A stretch of 60,570 nt of DNA from an uncultured Campylobacterales bacterium (GCA_903885085.1 CAISHH010000135.1:1-60570); one strand, 5' to 3'. Positions 29,960 to 41,476 are shown, numbered from the stretch's first letter. Notes: a model not told the origin generated them from the sequence alone. Numbers and translations are program-made.

Positions 29960-30791
29960 TTTCTTTTCCTTTTTTAATTATAAGATCCAGATATTTTTTT
30001 GGAGTTACTTTCATCATCTCTTGAGCCAACCAGCGTATTTGAAAATAAGCCGCTCCACTCTCACGAAGAGTAAAATAGTTTTTGAGACTCCTGAGATTAA
30101 AGGTCACGACCATATCTACTTTGAAGTTGTCTGTAACAATATGCTTGAAAGCATCTCCAACATTTCGTTTCTTTTTACCAGCTTGCAGAGCTGTAAAAAG
30201 AGCTTCACTATCGCCTTGATGTATTTCCAAAAGAGATAAAGAACTCTTCGCTACGGCAAGTTCATAAAAATCTTCTACAGCTTGTTTCTGATAAGAAAGC
30301 TTGTCAAATATCCCAGCGATTTCAAGACGATTGTATGCTTCATTTGTTGTGACAAGCATATTAAAGCCCAAAACTTTCCTTGTAAAAAACTCTTTTGGAT
30401 TACTATCTTGAAGTGAAGCAACAAAAGCGTTGATAACAGAACTCATTGTATATCTCGTACTCCGAACACTAATAGCCTGAATACGATGACGTGCATGTTC
30501 TTGAAGAACGCCACGACTCGTTCCGCGAACAAGAAAACTCAAATTTGCATGTTCTAAGATCGAATGATGAAAGTAAGTCCATGCCAAATCATCAAGTAAA
30601 GCGGACTCTTCGATAGCGTTAATTTCCGCGCACATAGTCTCATCTGGAAGCACACACTCTAAAGATTTTATAACCTCATTTTCACTGTTTTCAAATGAGT
30701 CATAACAAGTTCTAGCCGCCGCTTCTGCAACACCGATACCCGTATCTTGTAAAAGAACTACTTCTGGCTTAGAATAATCAATTCCATACAT
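29952..30791 (-). CDS. thyX: FAD-dependent thymidylate synthase ThyX
   Basis: EHARHRIQAISVRSTRYT (ThyX motif RHR…S.RY). ATG 30791 (MYGIDYSKPEV) preferred. Confidence 0.88.
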   Translation of the reverse strand: MYGIDYSKPEVVLLQDTGIGVAEAAARTCYDSFENSENEVIKSLECVLPDETMCAEINAIEESALLDDLAWTYFHHSILEHANLSFLVRGTSRGVLQEHARHRIQAISVRSTRYTMSSVINAFVASLQDSNPKEFFTRKVLGFNMLVTTNEAYNRLEIAGIFDKLSYQKQAVEDFYELAVAKSSLSLLEIHQGDSEALFTALQAGKKKRNVGDAFKHIVTDNFKVDMVVTFNLRSLKNYFTLRESGAAYFQIRWLAQEMMKVTPKKYLDLIIKKGKENA

Positions 30792-30908
30792 GCAAAGATT
30801 CCTTACCCTTATTATTTTTTTTATTATATCCAAACAAACCTACAAAAATTAACCTTCGATATATCTCGAGTGTGCTAATCTTTTTAAAACAACATACAAA
30901 GGAACGGC

Positions 30909-31358
30909 ATGAGAAACCTCAATACAAAGTTAGAAGAGTATGCAAAACGATGTGACGAAGCATATCTTTCAGAACATCTCAAAGCACTTATAGATGAGGC
31001 AAACAGCCAAATTAAAACGATCGAAGTTGAAGAGCTTTATGATATTGCAAAAGCTGTTGTCCTTGTAGATGTTAGAGAACCTGAAGAGTTTGCATCTGGA
31101 TATATTGATGCACATACCGTAGTGACAATGCCAAGAGGAAAACTGGAGTTTATGGCGATAGATAAACTTGCAAAACAGTTTGGACAAGATGTGGAGATCG
31201 TGACTTATTGTCTAAAAGGTCCTCGCGGAGCACTTGCCGCTTATCAGCTTCAAAAACTTGGATTTACCAATGTCAAAAACCTCAAAGGAGGCATTTTAGA
31301 GTGGCTTGCCAAAGGAAATACTATTCACAGCTATCTTGGAGAGCTCAGCCTCGTTTAG
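30909..31358 (+). CDS. Rhodanese-domain protein
   Basis: AVVLVDVREPEEFASGYIDAH…VTYCLKGPRGALAAYQLQKLGF. Confidence 0.88.
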   Translation: MRNLNTKLEEYAKRCDEAYLSEHLKALIDEANSQIKTIEVEELYDIAKAVVLVDVREPEEFASGYIDAHTVVTMPRGKLEFMAIDKLAKQFGQDVEIVTYCLKGPRGALAAYQLQKLGFTNVKNLKGGILEWLAKGNTIHSYLGELSLV

Positions 31359-31996
31359 AACTTTTGTATCCCATCTAAAATAGGAACGAACTCACAATCT
31401 TCGAGCTCCTCTTCTTTAATGGTAAACCCTCTTTTTGTATATCTCATAATTACTTGCTTGTTCCCTTTTTGAATTGGTGCAACCAAGATACCACCATCAC
31501 ATAACTGATCAAAAAGTTTTTTTGGAACTTCTTTAGCAGTTGCTGAAAAAAGTATTCGCTCAAAGGGTGCATACTTTTCCCAGCCGTTTTGCCCATCATC
31601 GACTCGGGTATGGACATTATGAATACCCAATTTTTTAAACCGCTCTTTTGCTTCAAGCATCAAAGATTCTATTCGCTCAATCGTAAATACTCCACGAAAA
31701 AGATGTGAAAGCACTGCCGCTTGATAACCGCTCCCACATCCTACTTCTAGGACTCTGTCCGCTCCATGAGAGATAAGATACTCACTCATCTTAGCAACTG
31801 TAAGAGGGGAACTTATCCACTGGTAAGAACCCATCGGCAAAGCATCAAGTTTATAAGCATTGTGTGTAAAACCTTTAGGTACAAAGGCTTCGCGATTTGT
31901 TTTGGCAATAGCCGCTGATACCTCTTTTGAGATGGGAAACTTTTTCTCTATCTCCTGCGCCAAACGCGCTGTTTTCATCGCTGTTATTTTATCCAA
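31355..31996 (-). CDS. pcm: Protein-L-isoaspartate O-methyltransferase
   Basis: ISSPLTVAKMSEYL…VLEVGCGSGYQAAVLSHL…TRVDDGQNGW. Confidence 0.93.
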   Translation of the reverse strand: MDKITAMKTARLAQEIEKKFPISKEVSAAIAKTNREAFVPKGFTHNAYKLDALPMGSYQWISSPLTVAKMSEYLISHGADRVLEVGCGSGYQAAVLSHLFRGVFTIERIESLMLEAKERFKKLGIHNVHTRVDDGQNGWEKYAPFERILFSATAKEVPKKLFDQLCDGGILVAPIQKGNKQVIMRYTKRGFTIKEEELEDCEFVPILDGIQKF

Positions 31997-32714
31997 TACC
32001 TACATCCAAATACCGGCGCATAGTCTGCACCTCTTTTTTATCATATATCACTCCTAAGCAAGCCTTGTTCTCATTTCTCTCATCCACGCCAAAAGGTGTG
32101 ATAATTCCACTTTGTTTTGTACATTCGTCGTTAGCACTGTCGCTTGCTACAACATAACACTGATTCATAATTGCCAAACTTTGTGTTAGCACTTTAAAGT
32201 GTTCAGTTCTTAAAACTCCCCACCACGAAGGGATTACAATGATATCAGCACCCTCTAACTGCTGCCATAACGCTTTAAAACGAAGTTCAAAACAGATCAA
32301 AACACCGAGTTTTAATCCATCAACTTCAACTATCTCAACTTTCTCATCACTATCTTCAAAAAAGTAGTTTTCTTCTCCGCCAAAACGAAAAAGACGACAT
32401 TTTCCTCTTTCATAAACTACCTCGCCGTTATGAAAGATTTTTGCCATATTGTAGACTTTTTCATCTCTCTTTTCAATCATAGTTAAAACAATGATTTTAT
32501 TTTTTGATCCCTTTTTTATTGCATCTACTGCATAAGGCGCGAACTCGATAACTTTGTCAAAATTTTCATAATCAAAACCCGTTAGCGAGACTTCTGGTGC
32601 AACCATCAATGAATTATCAGGTGCTTCATTAATAAGTTTTAAAAGTGTTTGGAGATTCTCTTCATAATTTTGTGTTGTTTCAAATGCCAATGAGCATAAT
32701 TTATAATTTTTCAC
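31989..32714 (-). CDS. Carbon-nitrogen hydrolase family protein
   Basis: MVAPEVSLTGFDY (Glu), RGKCRLF (Lys), GVLICFELRF (Cys) nitrilase triad. Confidence 0.85.
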   Translation of the reverse strand: MKNYKLCSLAFETTQNYEENLQTLLKLINEAPDNSLMVAPEVSLTGFDYENFDKVIEFAPYAVDAIKKGSKNKIIVLTMIEKRDEKVYNMAKIFHNGEVVYERGKCRLFRFGGEENYFFEDSDEKVEIVEVDGLKLGVLICFELRFKALWQQLEGADIIVIPSWWGVLRTEHFKVLTQSLAIMNQCYVVASDSANDECTKQSGIITPFGVDERNENKACLGVIYDKKEVQTMRRYLDVGIG

Positions 32715-34077
32715 AAATATCCTTTACCACTGTCTCAAACACTGTATTCCACTCACCAATTTTCTTTTGTCTGTAGATATTAACAGAATCATACCAGTTA
32801 CTCTTAGAATCATCAATGCCCCATCTCCAATCAGGTGCAAATGGAAGCAATAATAATGTTTTTTTAGCCAAGGCACCGCTTACATGTACAAGAGAACTGT
32901 CAATCGTAATGTTCAGATCCATACACGCTACCATCACGGCTGTGTCATAAAAATCTTTGATTTGACTACCTAAATCTACGATATCATACTCTTTTAGAAG
33001 CTTCTTTTCATCCTCATTAAGGCCGCACTGTAAAGAGTAAAGTCTTGCATCTCCTTGAAGTTTAAAAACTCCCTCTAAAAAAATAGAAAGTTCAATAGAA
33101 CGATTTGTATCATTTTGATGTAGAGAACTTCCTTTAAAAGAAAACCCTATTTTTTGGATAGAAGTTTCCAAGCTATTTGCCACCCTAAAGACATTAACAT
33201 CTTTTTCATCTACTTGTAAATAACCTTCGTTGCTTGGGATATTCTCATAGCTAAGACCCAGAAGATAACTCGCATCCATGATGGGAAAATAGTAACTAAA
33301 CTCTTTTAATTTATCAACGCCCACAAAACTTATCTCGGGGAAATTGTAGGCAAAGAGTCTCTGTAGTGGCTCTTGTATATAAAATGATAACTCCGCGTTC
33401 ACAGTTGCAAGTAAAGAGCTAAACCTTATAAATTGAATTGCATCCCCAAATCCCTGCTCGAAGCTTATCAACACTTTATTGCCCTTAACTCCTTCAAGAG
33501 ATTGAATCAAACTCATATTTTTCACTAATTCTGCATTCGTGTAGAGATCATACTTGTGATATCTGTATCTATAAAGCTCAAAACCCTTTTCATACTCTTT
33601 TTGAAGAAGACAGAGCAATGAAATATTTAAAAGTGTATCAACGCTTGTCGGATCAAGTTCTATCGCTTTTTTATAACAATTTTCTGCTTTTAAGAGATCC
33701 TTGTTTTCTTTATAGATGACACCCAGATTATTGTACGCATCAGAATTTTCAAAATCAAGTTCAATCACTTTAAGTGCGCATTCTTTGGCTTTTGTTAGTT
33801 CATTATCTAACTTGTAAACTATGGTCAGCTTATTTAAAACATTGATCATATTTTTTATTGCATCAAAATAATCCGGCTTACATATAAGCGCTTTTTCATA
33901 ATGAAATCTGGCAGTTTCATAGTTTTGCGATGCTTGATATATTGTTCCAAGATTATTATGTACTTGCGGATGCCCAGGATTAAGAGTTAGTGCTAGAAGA
34001 TAATATTTTTGCGCATTTTTAAGATCGTTTTGCGTATGAAATTCATACGCAAGAGTGATCAACTCCTCTTCAGTCAA
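32701..34077 (-). CDS. TPR protein with glycosyltransferase-like C-terminal domain
   Basis: Repeated TPR units (NPGHPQVHNNLGTIYQASQNYETARFHYEKAL) and C-terminal ITIDSSLVHVSGALAKKTLLLLPFAPDWRW. Confidence 0.8.
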   Translation of the reverse strand: MTEEELITLAYEFHTQNDLKNAQKYYLLALTLNPGHPQVHNNLGTIYQASQNYETARFHYEKALICKPDYFDAIKNMINVLNKLTIVYKLDNELTKAKECALKVIELDFENSDAYNNLGVIYKENKDLLKAENCYKKAIELDPTSVDTLLNISLLCLLQKEYEKGFELYRYRYHKYDLYTNAELVKNMSLIQSLEGVKGNKVLISFEQGFGDAIQFIRFSSLLATVNAELSFYIQEPLQRLFAYNFPEISFVGVDKLKEFSYYFPIMDASYLLGLSYENIPSNEGYLQVDEKDVNVFRVANSLETSIQKIGFSFKGSSLHQNDTNRSIELSIFLEGVFKLQGDARLYSLQCGLNEDEKKLLKEYDIVDLGSQIKDFYDTAVMVACMDLNITIDSSLVHVSGALAKKTLLLLPFAPDWRWGIDDSKSNWYDSVNIYRQKKIGEWNTVFETVVKDICEKL

Positions 34078-34089
34078 AGAAGAACCTTT

Positions 34090-35112
34090 TTAAAAATCAT
34101 CAAAGCTTAGGCTTCCTTTTGAGTAGTTAGTCACTGTTCCCTCGAAGAAGTTTGTTTTTTGATCATTAAATTTTGCAAAATCTTCAACCCATTTGATTGG
34201 ATTTGTAACATTATAGATTTTCTCAAATCCCACGGATGTCAAACGATCATCTGCAAGATATTTTATATACTGATCAACGATCTCATTTGTAAGTCCAAGT
34301 ATCTGCCCTTGAGTAATATACTGACCCCAGTTACTTTCAAGCTCAACAGCTTTTTTAAACATCTCAATCACTTCAGCTTTTAACTGTTCTGTGAAAAGAT
34401 AAGGCTTATCACGACGAAGCGTGTTGATAAGATTTTTAAAGAGTACGAGGTGAGTCACTTCATCTCTTTGGATAAAGCGTATCATCTGCGCAGAACCGAG
34501 CATTTTACCTGAACGCGCCAAAGTATAGATATATGCAAAACCGCTATAAAAATAGATCCCTTCTAGAATCTGATTTGCAAAACAAGCTTTTAAGAAATTG
34601 GTTTCAGTTGGCTCTTTTGAAAGTTGCTCATACACAGCTGCAATCGCATCATTTTTATGTTTTAGCATCATATCTTTGCGCCAAAGATCGTATATTTCAG
34701 CAGAATTTTGAGAGATACTATCAACCATAACCGCATAACTTTGCGAGTGAAGCGCTTCTTCAAAAGATTGACGTACTAAGATAAGATTAACTTCCGATGC
34801 TGTTACATAAGGATTGATATTATCTATAATGTTATTTGTTTGGAGTGAATCCATAAATATGAGCTGAGAGAGTGCTTTGTCATACGCTGTTTTTTCAGCA
34901 TCTGTAAGATTTTTATAATCATTTGCATCACGTGTAAGGTCAACTTCTTTTGGAAACCAAGTGTTATTTAGCATAACTTCCCAAAGATTATAAGCCCACT
35001 GGTATTTGATATTATTTAACTCGAAAATACCTGTAGGATTTCCGCCAAAGATCTGTCTGTCATTGACGTGTTCTGTTGATTCTGGATTGTAAATCTTTTT
35101 TCTATTGATCAT
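34090..35112 (-). CDS. nrdB: Ribonucleotide reductase beta subunit
   Basis: [17 protein letters not shown] and [14 protein letters not shown] diiron ligands. Confidence 0.95.
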   Translation of the reverse strand: MINRKKIYNPESTEHVNDRQIFGGNPTGIFELNNIKYQWAYNLWEVMLNNTWFPKEVDLTRDANDYKNLTDAEKTAYDKALSQLIFMDSLQTNNIIDNINPYVTASEVNLILVRQSFEEALHSQSYAVMVDSISQNSAEIYDLWRKDMMLKHKNDAIAAVYEQLSKEPTETNFLKACFANQILEGIYFYSGFAYIYTLARSGKMLGSAQMIRFIQRDEVTHLVLFKNLINTLRRDKPYLFTEQLKAEVIEMFKKAVELESNWGQYITQGQILGLTNEIVDQYIKYLADDRLTSVGFEKIYNVTNPIKWVEDFAKFNDQKTNFFEGTVTNYSKGSLSFDDF

Positions 35113-35192
35113 TTTTGCACCTCTTTATAAGTCCATGATTATAGTCCTAAACTCTTTAAGAAAAGTTTATTGGTTTTAGAGGTGCTAAAAAC

Positions 35193-35606
35193 TTATTTAG
35201 TAAGTTTCCATTTGTTTTCAATAAGTTTAAGTTTTGTCGGTTTTCCATCGATCAGAACAACTTTACTTTCTTTATCTGAACCATCTTGAACTGTGATATT
35301 TGTACAGTTGATATCAGCCATTTTTTGTTTAACCATAGCCATTTGTCCATCAAAAACTTTTTGTATGCTATCACGTTGTTCTGCAGGAAGAGCTGCTATT
35401 TGAGTTTTTGCTTCTTCTAGCTTCTTTTGACCAGCATCTATCTCTTTTGTTGACTCTTCATCAGTATATTTTTTCAACTCAGTAAAATCCATAACCTGAA
35501 GCGCTTTACAAATTTTTGTTCCAATCTCTTTTGGATCTTCTTGTTTTGTACATCCACTTAAAAATAAAACTGATGCACTTACTGCTAATACTATAATTTT
35601 TTTCAT
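35193..35606 (-). CDS. Lipoprotein, DUF4878-like
   Basis: ASVLFLSGCTKQ lipobox; small alpha/beta domain. Confidence 0.65.
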   Translation of the reverse strand: MKKIIVLAVSASVLFLSGCTKQEDPKEIGTKICKALQVMDFTELKKYTDEESTKEIDAGQKKLEEAKTQIAALPAEQRDSIQKVFDGQMAMVKQKMADINCTNITVQDGSDKESKVVLIDGKPTKLKLIENKWKLTK

Positions 35607-35685
35607 TCTATCTTACCTTGTAAATTAATAAATATGTTGTTGATTGAGCGTGATGAATGCATCAGCAAAACCACTTAAAAGAGGG

Positions 35686-35695
35686 TTACATGTAA
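35686..35695. repeat. TTACATGTAA copy 7
   Basis: Exact; intergenic, paired with copy 8. Confidence 0.9.
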
Positions 35696-35705
35696 GGATA
35701 AAACC

Positions 35706-35715
35706 TTACATGTAA
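35706..35715. repeat. TTACATGTAA copy 8
   Basis: Exact; intergenic. Confidence 0.9.
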
Positions 35716-35726
35716 GGGGGTATAAA

Positions 35727-37529
35727 TTATTTACGAGTATTACGTTTACGTTCACTTTCAGTTAAGAAACGTTTACGAATACGGATACTTAATGGTGTTA
35801 CTTCTAAAAGCTCATCATCTTCGATCCACTCTAATGCACGTTCCAAACTCATATCACGTGGTGGAACAAGTTTGATCGCTTCATCAGCACCTGATGAACG
35901 AACATTTGACTGTGCTTTACCTTTAATCGGGTTAACAGCCAAGTCATTTGAACGTGAATGCTCTCCAACGATCATACCTTCGTAAACTTTAACTTGTGGA
36001 CCTATGAAGATAACTCCACGATCTTGTAAGTTAAATAGTGAGTATGCAAGAGTAACACCTGTTTCCATAGAGATAAGTGCTCCATACTGGCGAGACTCAA
36101 CAGAACCGCTAAATGGACGGAATTCTAAGAATGAGTGGTTCATAATCCCTTCACCCTTTGTATCTGTCAAGAACTGTCCACGGAAACCGATCAATGAACG
36201 TGCAGGGATTTCGAACTCGATACGTTGGAAACCTTCACCCATTGGGATCATAGATTTCATCTCAGCTTTACGTTTACCAAGACGTTCGATAATAGAACCA
36301 CTAAAATCTGCAGGAAGATCGATCACAAGGTGCTCAAATGGTTCACATTTTACCCCTTCAATGACTCTAACGATAACTTCTGGACGAGAAATACCGAATT
36401 CAAAACCTTCACGACGCATATTTTCAGCAAGAATCGTGATTTGAAGTTCACCACGTCCTGAAACTTTAAATTTACCTTCACCTACTGTTTCATATCTCAT
36501 GGCAACGTTTGTTTGCATTTCTGATTCTAAACGCTCTTTGATCTTGTTTGAAGTGACGTGTTTACCCTCTTGACCTGCAAGTGGAGAATCATTTACTGAA
36601 AATACAACGCTCAAAGTCGGCTCTTCAATATGAAGAGGATCAAGTGGCATTGGTTTAGTCGGATCACAAACAGTATCTCCAACATCAACAGTTTCAATAC
36701 CTGCAAATGCAACGATATCGCCAGCTTCAGCTTCATCAATTTCCATACGGTTTAGACCATGAAAACCGATAAGTTTAGTAATCTTACCTTTAACCATCTC
36801 TCCATCTGCCTTAGCAAGAAGAATGTTACTTCCTTTTCTAACAACACCATTGAAAATACGAGAAATACCAATTTTTCCAACATAGTTATCATAATCAAGT
36901 GTAAATACTTGAGCTTGCACAGGATTTTCTCTGTCACCCTCAGGCTCTGGGATTTGGCTTAAGATAGTTTCGAAAATACATTCGAAGTTACCATCTGGAT
37001 CGGCCATATCAAGTTTTGCTATACCATTACGTGCAGCAGCATAAATAACTGGGAAATCTAGTTGATCTTCTGTCGCATCCATAGCAGCAAAAAGGTCGAA
37101 CATCTCATCTACAACACGCTCAGGATCAGCTGAAGGTTTGTCGATTTTATTGATAACAACAATTGGTTTTTTACCAAGAGCAAGCATCTTTTTAACAACA
37201 AATTTTGTTTGTGGCATAACACCTTCATAAGCGTCAACTAAAACTAAAACACCATCAACCATTTTTAAAACGCGCTCAACTTCTCCACCGAAATCGGCGT
37301 GGCCCGGAGTGTCAATAATATTGATTTTGTAATCTTTGTAACGAATTGCTGTATTTTTAGAAAGAATTGTAATTCCTCTTTCTTTTTCTAAAGCATTGCT
37401 ATCCATTGCTCTTTCATCATGTTGCTCGTGAGCTCCGTATGTTCCTGATTGCTCTAACAAACCATCAACTAATGTAGTTTTACCGTGGTCAACGTGCGCG
37501 ATAACCGCTATGTTTCTAATCTTTTGCAA
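35727..37529 (-). CDS. typA: Translational GTPase TypA/BipA
   Basis: [27 protein letters not shown]…[12 protein letters not shown]…[20 protein letters not shown]. Confidence 0.97.
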   Translation of the reverse strand: MQKIRNIAVIAHVDHGKTTLVDGLLEQSGTYGAHEQHDERAMDSNALEKERGITILSKNTAIRYKDYKINIIDTPGHADFGGEVERVLKMVDGVLVLVDAYEGVMPQTKFVVKKMLALGKKPIVVINKIDKPSADPERVVDEMFDLFAAMDATEDQLDFPVIYAAARNGIAKLDMADPDGNFECIFETILSQIPEPEGDRENPVQAQVFTLDYDNYVGKIGISRIFNGVVRKGSNILLAKADGEMVKGKITKLIGFHGLNRMEIDEAEAGDIVAFAGIETVDVGDTVCDPTKPMPLDPLHIEEPTLSVVFSVNDSPLAGQEGKHVTSNKIKERLESEMQTNVAMRYETVGEGKFKVSGRGELQITILAENMRREGFEFGISRPEVIVRVIEGVKCEPFEHLVIDLPADFSGSIIERLGKRKAEMKSMIPMGEGFQRIEFEIPARSLIGFRGQFLTDTKGEGIMNHSFLEFRPFSGSVESRQYGALISMETGVTLAYSLFNLQDRGVIFIGPQVKVYEGMIVGEHSRSNDLAVNPIKGKAQSNVRSSGADEAIKLVPPRDMSLERALEWIEDDELLEVTPLSIRIRKRFLTESERKRNTRK

Positions 37530-37687
37530 GGTGTTTTCCTCGTAGTTCTCTATAATTTAGAGATAAATTTTCGGGATTATACCTAAAAACTACTGTTATT
37601 TTGGTTATCACTCTCAATATTGGAAATTTAGCTTGTAATCAGATAGTAATCATTATTTTGATATCATAAATAAAAAGTGGTAAAAAT

Positions 37688-38362
37688 ATGAGTAATTTAA
37701 TTGTAATTGTTGAAGATCAAGAGGATATTTTAGAGCTGATCGAGTATTCTCTAAACAAAGAAGGACTTGAAACTATCGGTTTTTTAAACACTAAAAATGT
37801 CAAAGAGCTTCTTGAAGAGGAAAAAGTCGACCTTATCATCATGGATAGAAATCTTCCCGGAGTTGAAGGCAGTGAGTTCGTTGCTACTTTACGCAAAAAT
37901 GGTGTTACAACGCCGGTAATCTACCTCAGCGCAAAAAATAGCGAACAAAATATTGAAGAGGGCTTTTTAAGCGGTGGAGATGACTACATCACAAAACCAT
38001 TTAACATGAAAGAGCTTGTTCTTAGAATCAAAGCAGTTTTAAAAAGAACAAATCCTCTCTCTTCAATGAAAGAGATAGAATATAAAGATATTGTATTAAA
38101 TCTTGAAGCAAGAACTGTTTTTGTTTCTGAAGAAAAAATCGATCTTACAAAACTGGAGTTTGAACTTCTTTTAACTCTTATTCAAAATCAAAATATCGTC
38201 CTAGACCGCGATTATTTACTTGAAAAAGTTTGGGGAAATGATGAAATTTATCAAGACCGCACTGTCAATGTTGCGATAAACAGACTGAAAGAAAAAATAG
38301 ATCCGACAAAAGAGAAAGAGTATATCAAGAGTGTGCGTGGTGTCGGTTACACAATTTCATAA
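37688..38362 (+). CDS. OmpR-family response regulator
   Basis: Receiver domain (LIIMDRNLPGVEG…ITKPFNMKEL) and winged helix (DRTVNVAINRLKEKI). Confidence 0.94.
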   Translation: MSNLIVIVEDQEDILELIEYSLNKEGLETIGFLNTKNVKELLEEEKVDLIIMDRNLPGVEGSEFVATLRKNGVTTPVIYLSAKNSEQNIEEGFLSGGDDYITKPFNMKELVLRIKAVLKRTNPLSSMKEIEYKDIVLNLEARTVFVSEEKIDLTKLEFELLLTLIQNQNIVLDRDYLLEKVWGNDEIYQDRTVNVAINRLKEKIDPTKEKEYIKSVRGVGYTIS

Positions 38363-38376
38363 GTCAAGGATAAATT

Positions 38377-39759
38377 TTGATAAAACTTCATAAATATTTT
38401 TTATATAATTTTTTAGGTCTTTATATTGCAACACTTTTAATCTCTTCCGTGGTTAGCTATTATGCTCTCAAATCAATTATCTTAGAAAATTCCAAAAGAG
38501 AGCTGATTGATATTGTTAATATTGTAGATCTTAATTTAGAGAACGTTGACAATCTTACTCAATATATAAATAGCATCCATACAATAGCGGACAGACGTCT
38601 TACAATTATTGATGAATATGGTAAAGTTCTTGCAGAAACGAATTTCAATAAAGAAAAGATGGAAAATCATCTCAAAAGAATCGAAATTATACAAGCAAAA
38701 CAATCAACTTTTGGCTCCTCCGTACGGCTCTCAGCGACACTCAATAGCCAGTTTTTATATGTTGCAAAATATACAAATTCAAAAAAATATATAAGGGTTG
38801 CACAAAACCTTGGTTCTATCGAAAAAGAGTTTTATAGCATCTATATCAAAATTATTATTGTGTATACTATTTTCATGTTTATCGCCCTCATTATTACAAG
38901 CAAGATAAGCAAACGAGTCAGTTACGATATTAGTCAGATTTCCAACTATCTTAATGAAATTTCCAATAAAAATTATAAGGCAGTCATCAAAACTCAATAT
39001 TTCAGCGAGTTTTTACAGATATCACTTCTCTTAAAAAATCTTGTAAAAAAACTTGCAAATCGAGATAAGAAAAAACGAAAGCATGAAGCCAAAATGCGAC
39101 TTATCAATAAGCAGAGAAACGATATTCTCTCAGCTATCTCTCATGAGTTTAAAAACCCTATTGCAGCTATTATGGGTTATACGGAAACTATTCGCGATGA
39201 TGAAAATATCAATATCAATATACGCAATAAGTTTTTGGACAAAATTCTTTCAAATGGCAAAAAAATGTCTTCTATGATAGATAGACTCGCACTTTCTATC
39301 AAACTCGAAAATAATGATCTTTCCATCTCTTTTACTGAGTTTGATATTTTCGATCTTTGTATTGAAGTTGCAAATAATCTCAAAGCAAAATACAAAGACA
39401 GAAGCATCGATCTCCATATCCAACATCTCAAAATCCACGCAGATAAAACGATGCTTGAACTTGTCCTTATCAACCTCGCAGATAACGCGCTGAAATATTC
39501 TGAGGATAATATTGAGATAACAATATCGGATGGCATTTTGTATGTTAATGACAATGGAATCGGTTTTGCCGAGTCTGAGATAGAAAAAATTACCTCTAAA
39601 TTTTACAGAGTAAGAACAAATAGCTGGGATAATTCTATGGGACTTGGACTTGCTATAGTCTCGTTTATCCTTAAACTTCATCATACGACTCTTCTAATTT
39701 CAAGCCAACCAAATGTTGGATCTTCATTTGGATTTGACCTAAAGCCGCTTATAAAATGA
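38377..39759 (+). CDS. Sensor histidine kinase
   Basis: LSAISHEFKNPIAAIMGYTETI (H box), NLADNALKYSEDN (N box), GLGLAIVSFIL (G box). Confidence 0.94.
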   Translation: MIKLHKYFLYNFLGLYIATLLISSVVSYYALKSIILENSKRELIDIVNIVDLNLENVDNLTQYINSIHTIADRRLTIIDEYGKVLAETNFNKEKMENHLKRIEIIQAKQSTFGSSVRLSATLNSQFLYVAKYTNSKKYIRVAQNLGSIEKEFYSIYIKIIIVYTIFMFIALIITSKISKRVSYDISQISNYLNEISNKNYKAVIKTQYFSEFLQISLLLKNLVKKLANRDKKKRKHEAKMRLINKQRNDILSAISHEFKNPIAAIMGYTETIRDDENININIRNKFLDKILSNGKKMSSMIDRLALSIKLENNDLSISFTEFDIFDLCIEVANNLKAKYKDRSIDLHIQHLKIHADKTMLELVLINLADNALKYSEDNIEITISDGILYVNDNGIGFAESEIEKITSKFYRVRTNSWDNSMGLGLAIVSFILKLHHTTLLISSQPNVGSSFGFDLKPLIK

Positions 39760-40997
39760 TAAACGTACCAAAGTTTTTAGAACCTATTATCACAGCTTTA
39801 CAAAACAGTGGTGCTTCACCTATTTTGGTCGGCGGATTTGTAAGAGATTCTCTGCTTGGATTTGCCATCAAAGATATCGATATCGAGGTATATAACATCG
39901 CTGATTTTGATGCGATGATGAAGATTTTAAAGCCTTTTGGAAGTATAAATCTTGTTGGAAAAAGCTTTGGGATTTTAAAACTCTCCTATGCTGGCTATGA
40001 GTTAGACTTTTCTCTTCCTCGACTTGAAAAAAAAACGGGATCTGGACATAAAGGTTTTGATGTTTTGCTTGATCCAAAACTCTCATTTGCTGAAGCTGCC
40101 GCGCGACGTGACTTTACAATAAATGCGATAGGCTTTGATCTTAATAGTCATACTTTACTAGATCCTTACAACGGACAAAAAGATCTAAACAATAAAATAC
40201 TAAGCTATGTGAATAAAGAGACTTTTATAGAAGATCCGCTGCGTGTTTTGCGAGCAGTTCAGTTTTGCGCAAGATTTGGGCTTACATGTAAAGAAGAACT
40301 GATTGAATTATGTCGTTATCTTTGTGAGAAGGGTTTTATAAAAGAACTTCCTAAAGAGCGAATATATGAAGAGTTTTCAAAGCTTTTGCTCAAATCTAAA
40401 AAGCCTTCTATCGGCTTGGCTCTTTTTGAGACATTTGGACTTACAAAATATTTTCCAGAAATCTCCAATAAAAATAATCTATTTGAACATATAGATGTTA
40501 TAACAAATCTTAAAACTGAAAATTCTAAAAGAGATATGGTTTTGATGTTAAGTTTGATAGTTTTGCATTTTGATTTAACCGAAGATGTGGAACTTTTTTT
40601 ACAAAAACTTTTAGATGAAACGCAGATAATAGATGAAGTACTAAATCTTTACATGTACAGATATGCTTTAAATGATCTTGCACAAAAGCCGCTGAGTAAT
40701 TACGATATTCTATTATTGAGCACAAAAACAATAATTCAAAATTTATTGATTTTAGGTGAAGCGCAAGGTAAAGATTTTAAAGAGATAAAAAAGAGAGCAG
40801 AACAACTCAGCGTACTTACATGTAAGCCAAAACCTCTCTTATATGGACGAGATCTTATAGAACTTGGACTAAACCCATCTACTTTATTTTCAACTATTTT
40901 AGAAGTAGCGTATGATGCTCAACTTCAAGAACATTTTACAAATATAAAAGACGCAAAAATATGGCTTAAAAACTATGTTGATGTATTTATCTGTTGA
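39756..40997 (+). CDS. cca: CCA tRNA nucleotidyltransferase/poly(A) polymerase family
   Basis: ILVGGFVRDSLLGFAIKDIDIEVY…RRDFTINAIGFDL…FIEDPLRVLRAVQFCARF. Confidence 0.92.
   Translation: MINVPKFLEPIITALQNSGASPILVGGFVRDSLLGFAIKDIDIEVYNIADFDAMMKILKPFGSINLVGKSFGILKLSYAGYELDFSLPRLEKKTGSGHKGFDVLLDPKLSFAEAAARRDFTINAIGFDLNSHTLLDPYNGQKDLNNKILSYVNKETFIEDPLRVLRAVQFCARFGLTCKEELIELCRYLCEKGFIKELPKERIYEEFSKLLLKSKKPSIGLALFETFGLTKYFPEISNKNNLFEHIDVITNLKTENSKRDMVLMLSLIVLHFDLTEDVELFLQKLLDETQIIDEVLNLYMYRYALNDLAQKPLSNYDILLLSTKTIIQNLLILGEAQGKDFKEIKKRAEQLSVLTCKPKPLLYGRDLIELGLNPSTLFSTILEVAYDAQLQEHFTNIKDAKIWLKNYVDVFIC
40282..40291. repeat. TTACATGTAA copy 9
   Basis: Exact; in cca, LTCK frame (GLTCKEE). Confidence 0.9.
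40816..40825. repeat. TTACATGTAA copy 10
   Basis: Exact; in cca, LTCK frame (VLTCKPK). Confidence 0.9.
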
Positions 40998-41451
40998 TTA
41001 CGGCCATTTTATTTATGTAAGCTGTTAGCTGTTCTACTGTGTTGATGGAAAGCTCTATCGCTTTTGTTAATTTATGCATATATATTTGCTTATTTCTTGT
41101 ATCAAAACCATCAATGAGATCTGTATACATAAGGATAAATTTTTGAATTAATTCAATCGCTTCAACAGACATTTTTTTACTACTTGCAGCCGTAATAACT
41201 GTTTCAAATGCTTTTTTGAGTTTACTATCAGCATCACTACTCTCAAGAAATCGTTTACCAGATTTGTCATCTTGATAAGTCATTTTTTTAAGTATTTCTA
41301 CTATCATCTCTTCATTAATAGGAAACTTTTCAATTTGTCCAAGTAAAAGATTTCTCATTTCAGAAATACCTATATTAGAAAGATATTCATGAAGCTCATT
41401 TAAACCTTTTTCAGCCGTTTTTTCACTTTTTTTTAACAATCTACCAAACAT
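40987..41451 (-). CDS. Hypothetical protein
   Basis: Intact helical ORF, 3' end overlapping cca convergently. Confidence 0.6.
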   Translation of the reverse strand: MFGRLLKKSEKTAEKGLNELHEYLSNIGISEMRNLLLGQIEKFPINEEMIVEILKKMTYQDDKSGKRFLESSDADSKLKKAFETVITAASSKKMSVEAIELIQKFILMYTDLIDGFDTRNKQIYMHKLTKAIELSINTVEQLTAYINKMAVINR

Positions 41452-41476
41452 TGGATACTCTCCTGTTTATTATTGT

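Larger units (their letters stand above)
35686..35715 (-). terminator. Hairpin made of two tandem TTACATGTAA copies
   Basis: TTACATGTAAGG-ATAAAA-CCTTACATGTAA: perfect 12-bp stem with 6-nt loop, directly 3' of typA. Confidence 0.55.
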
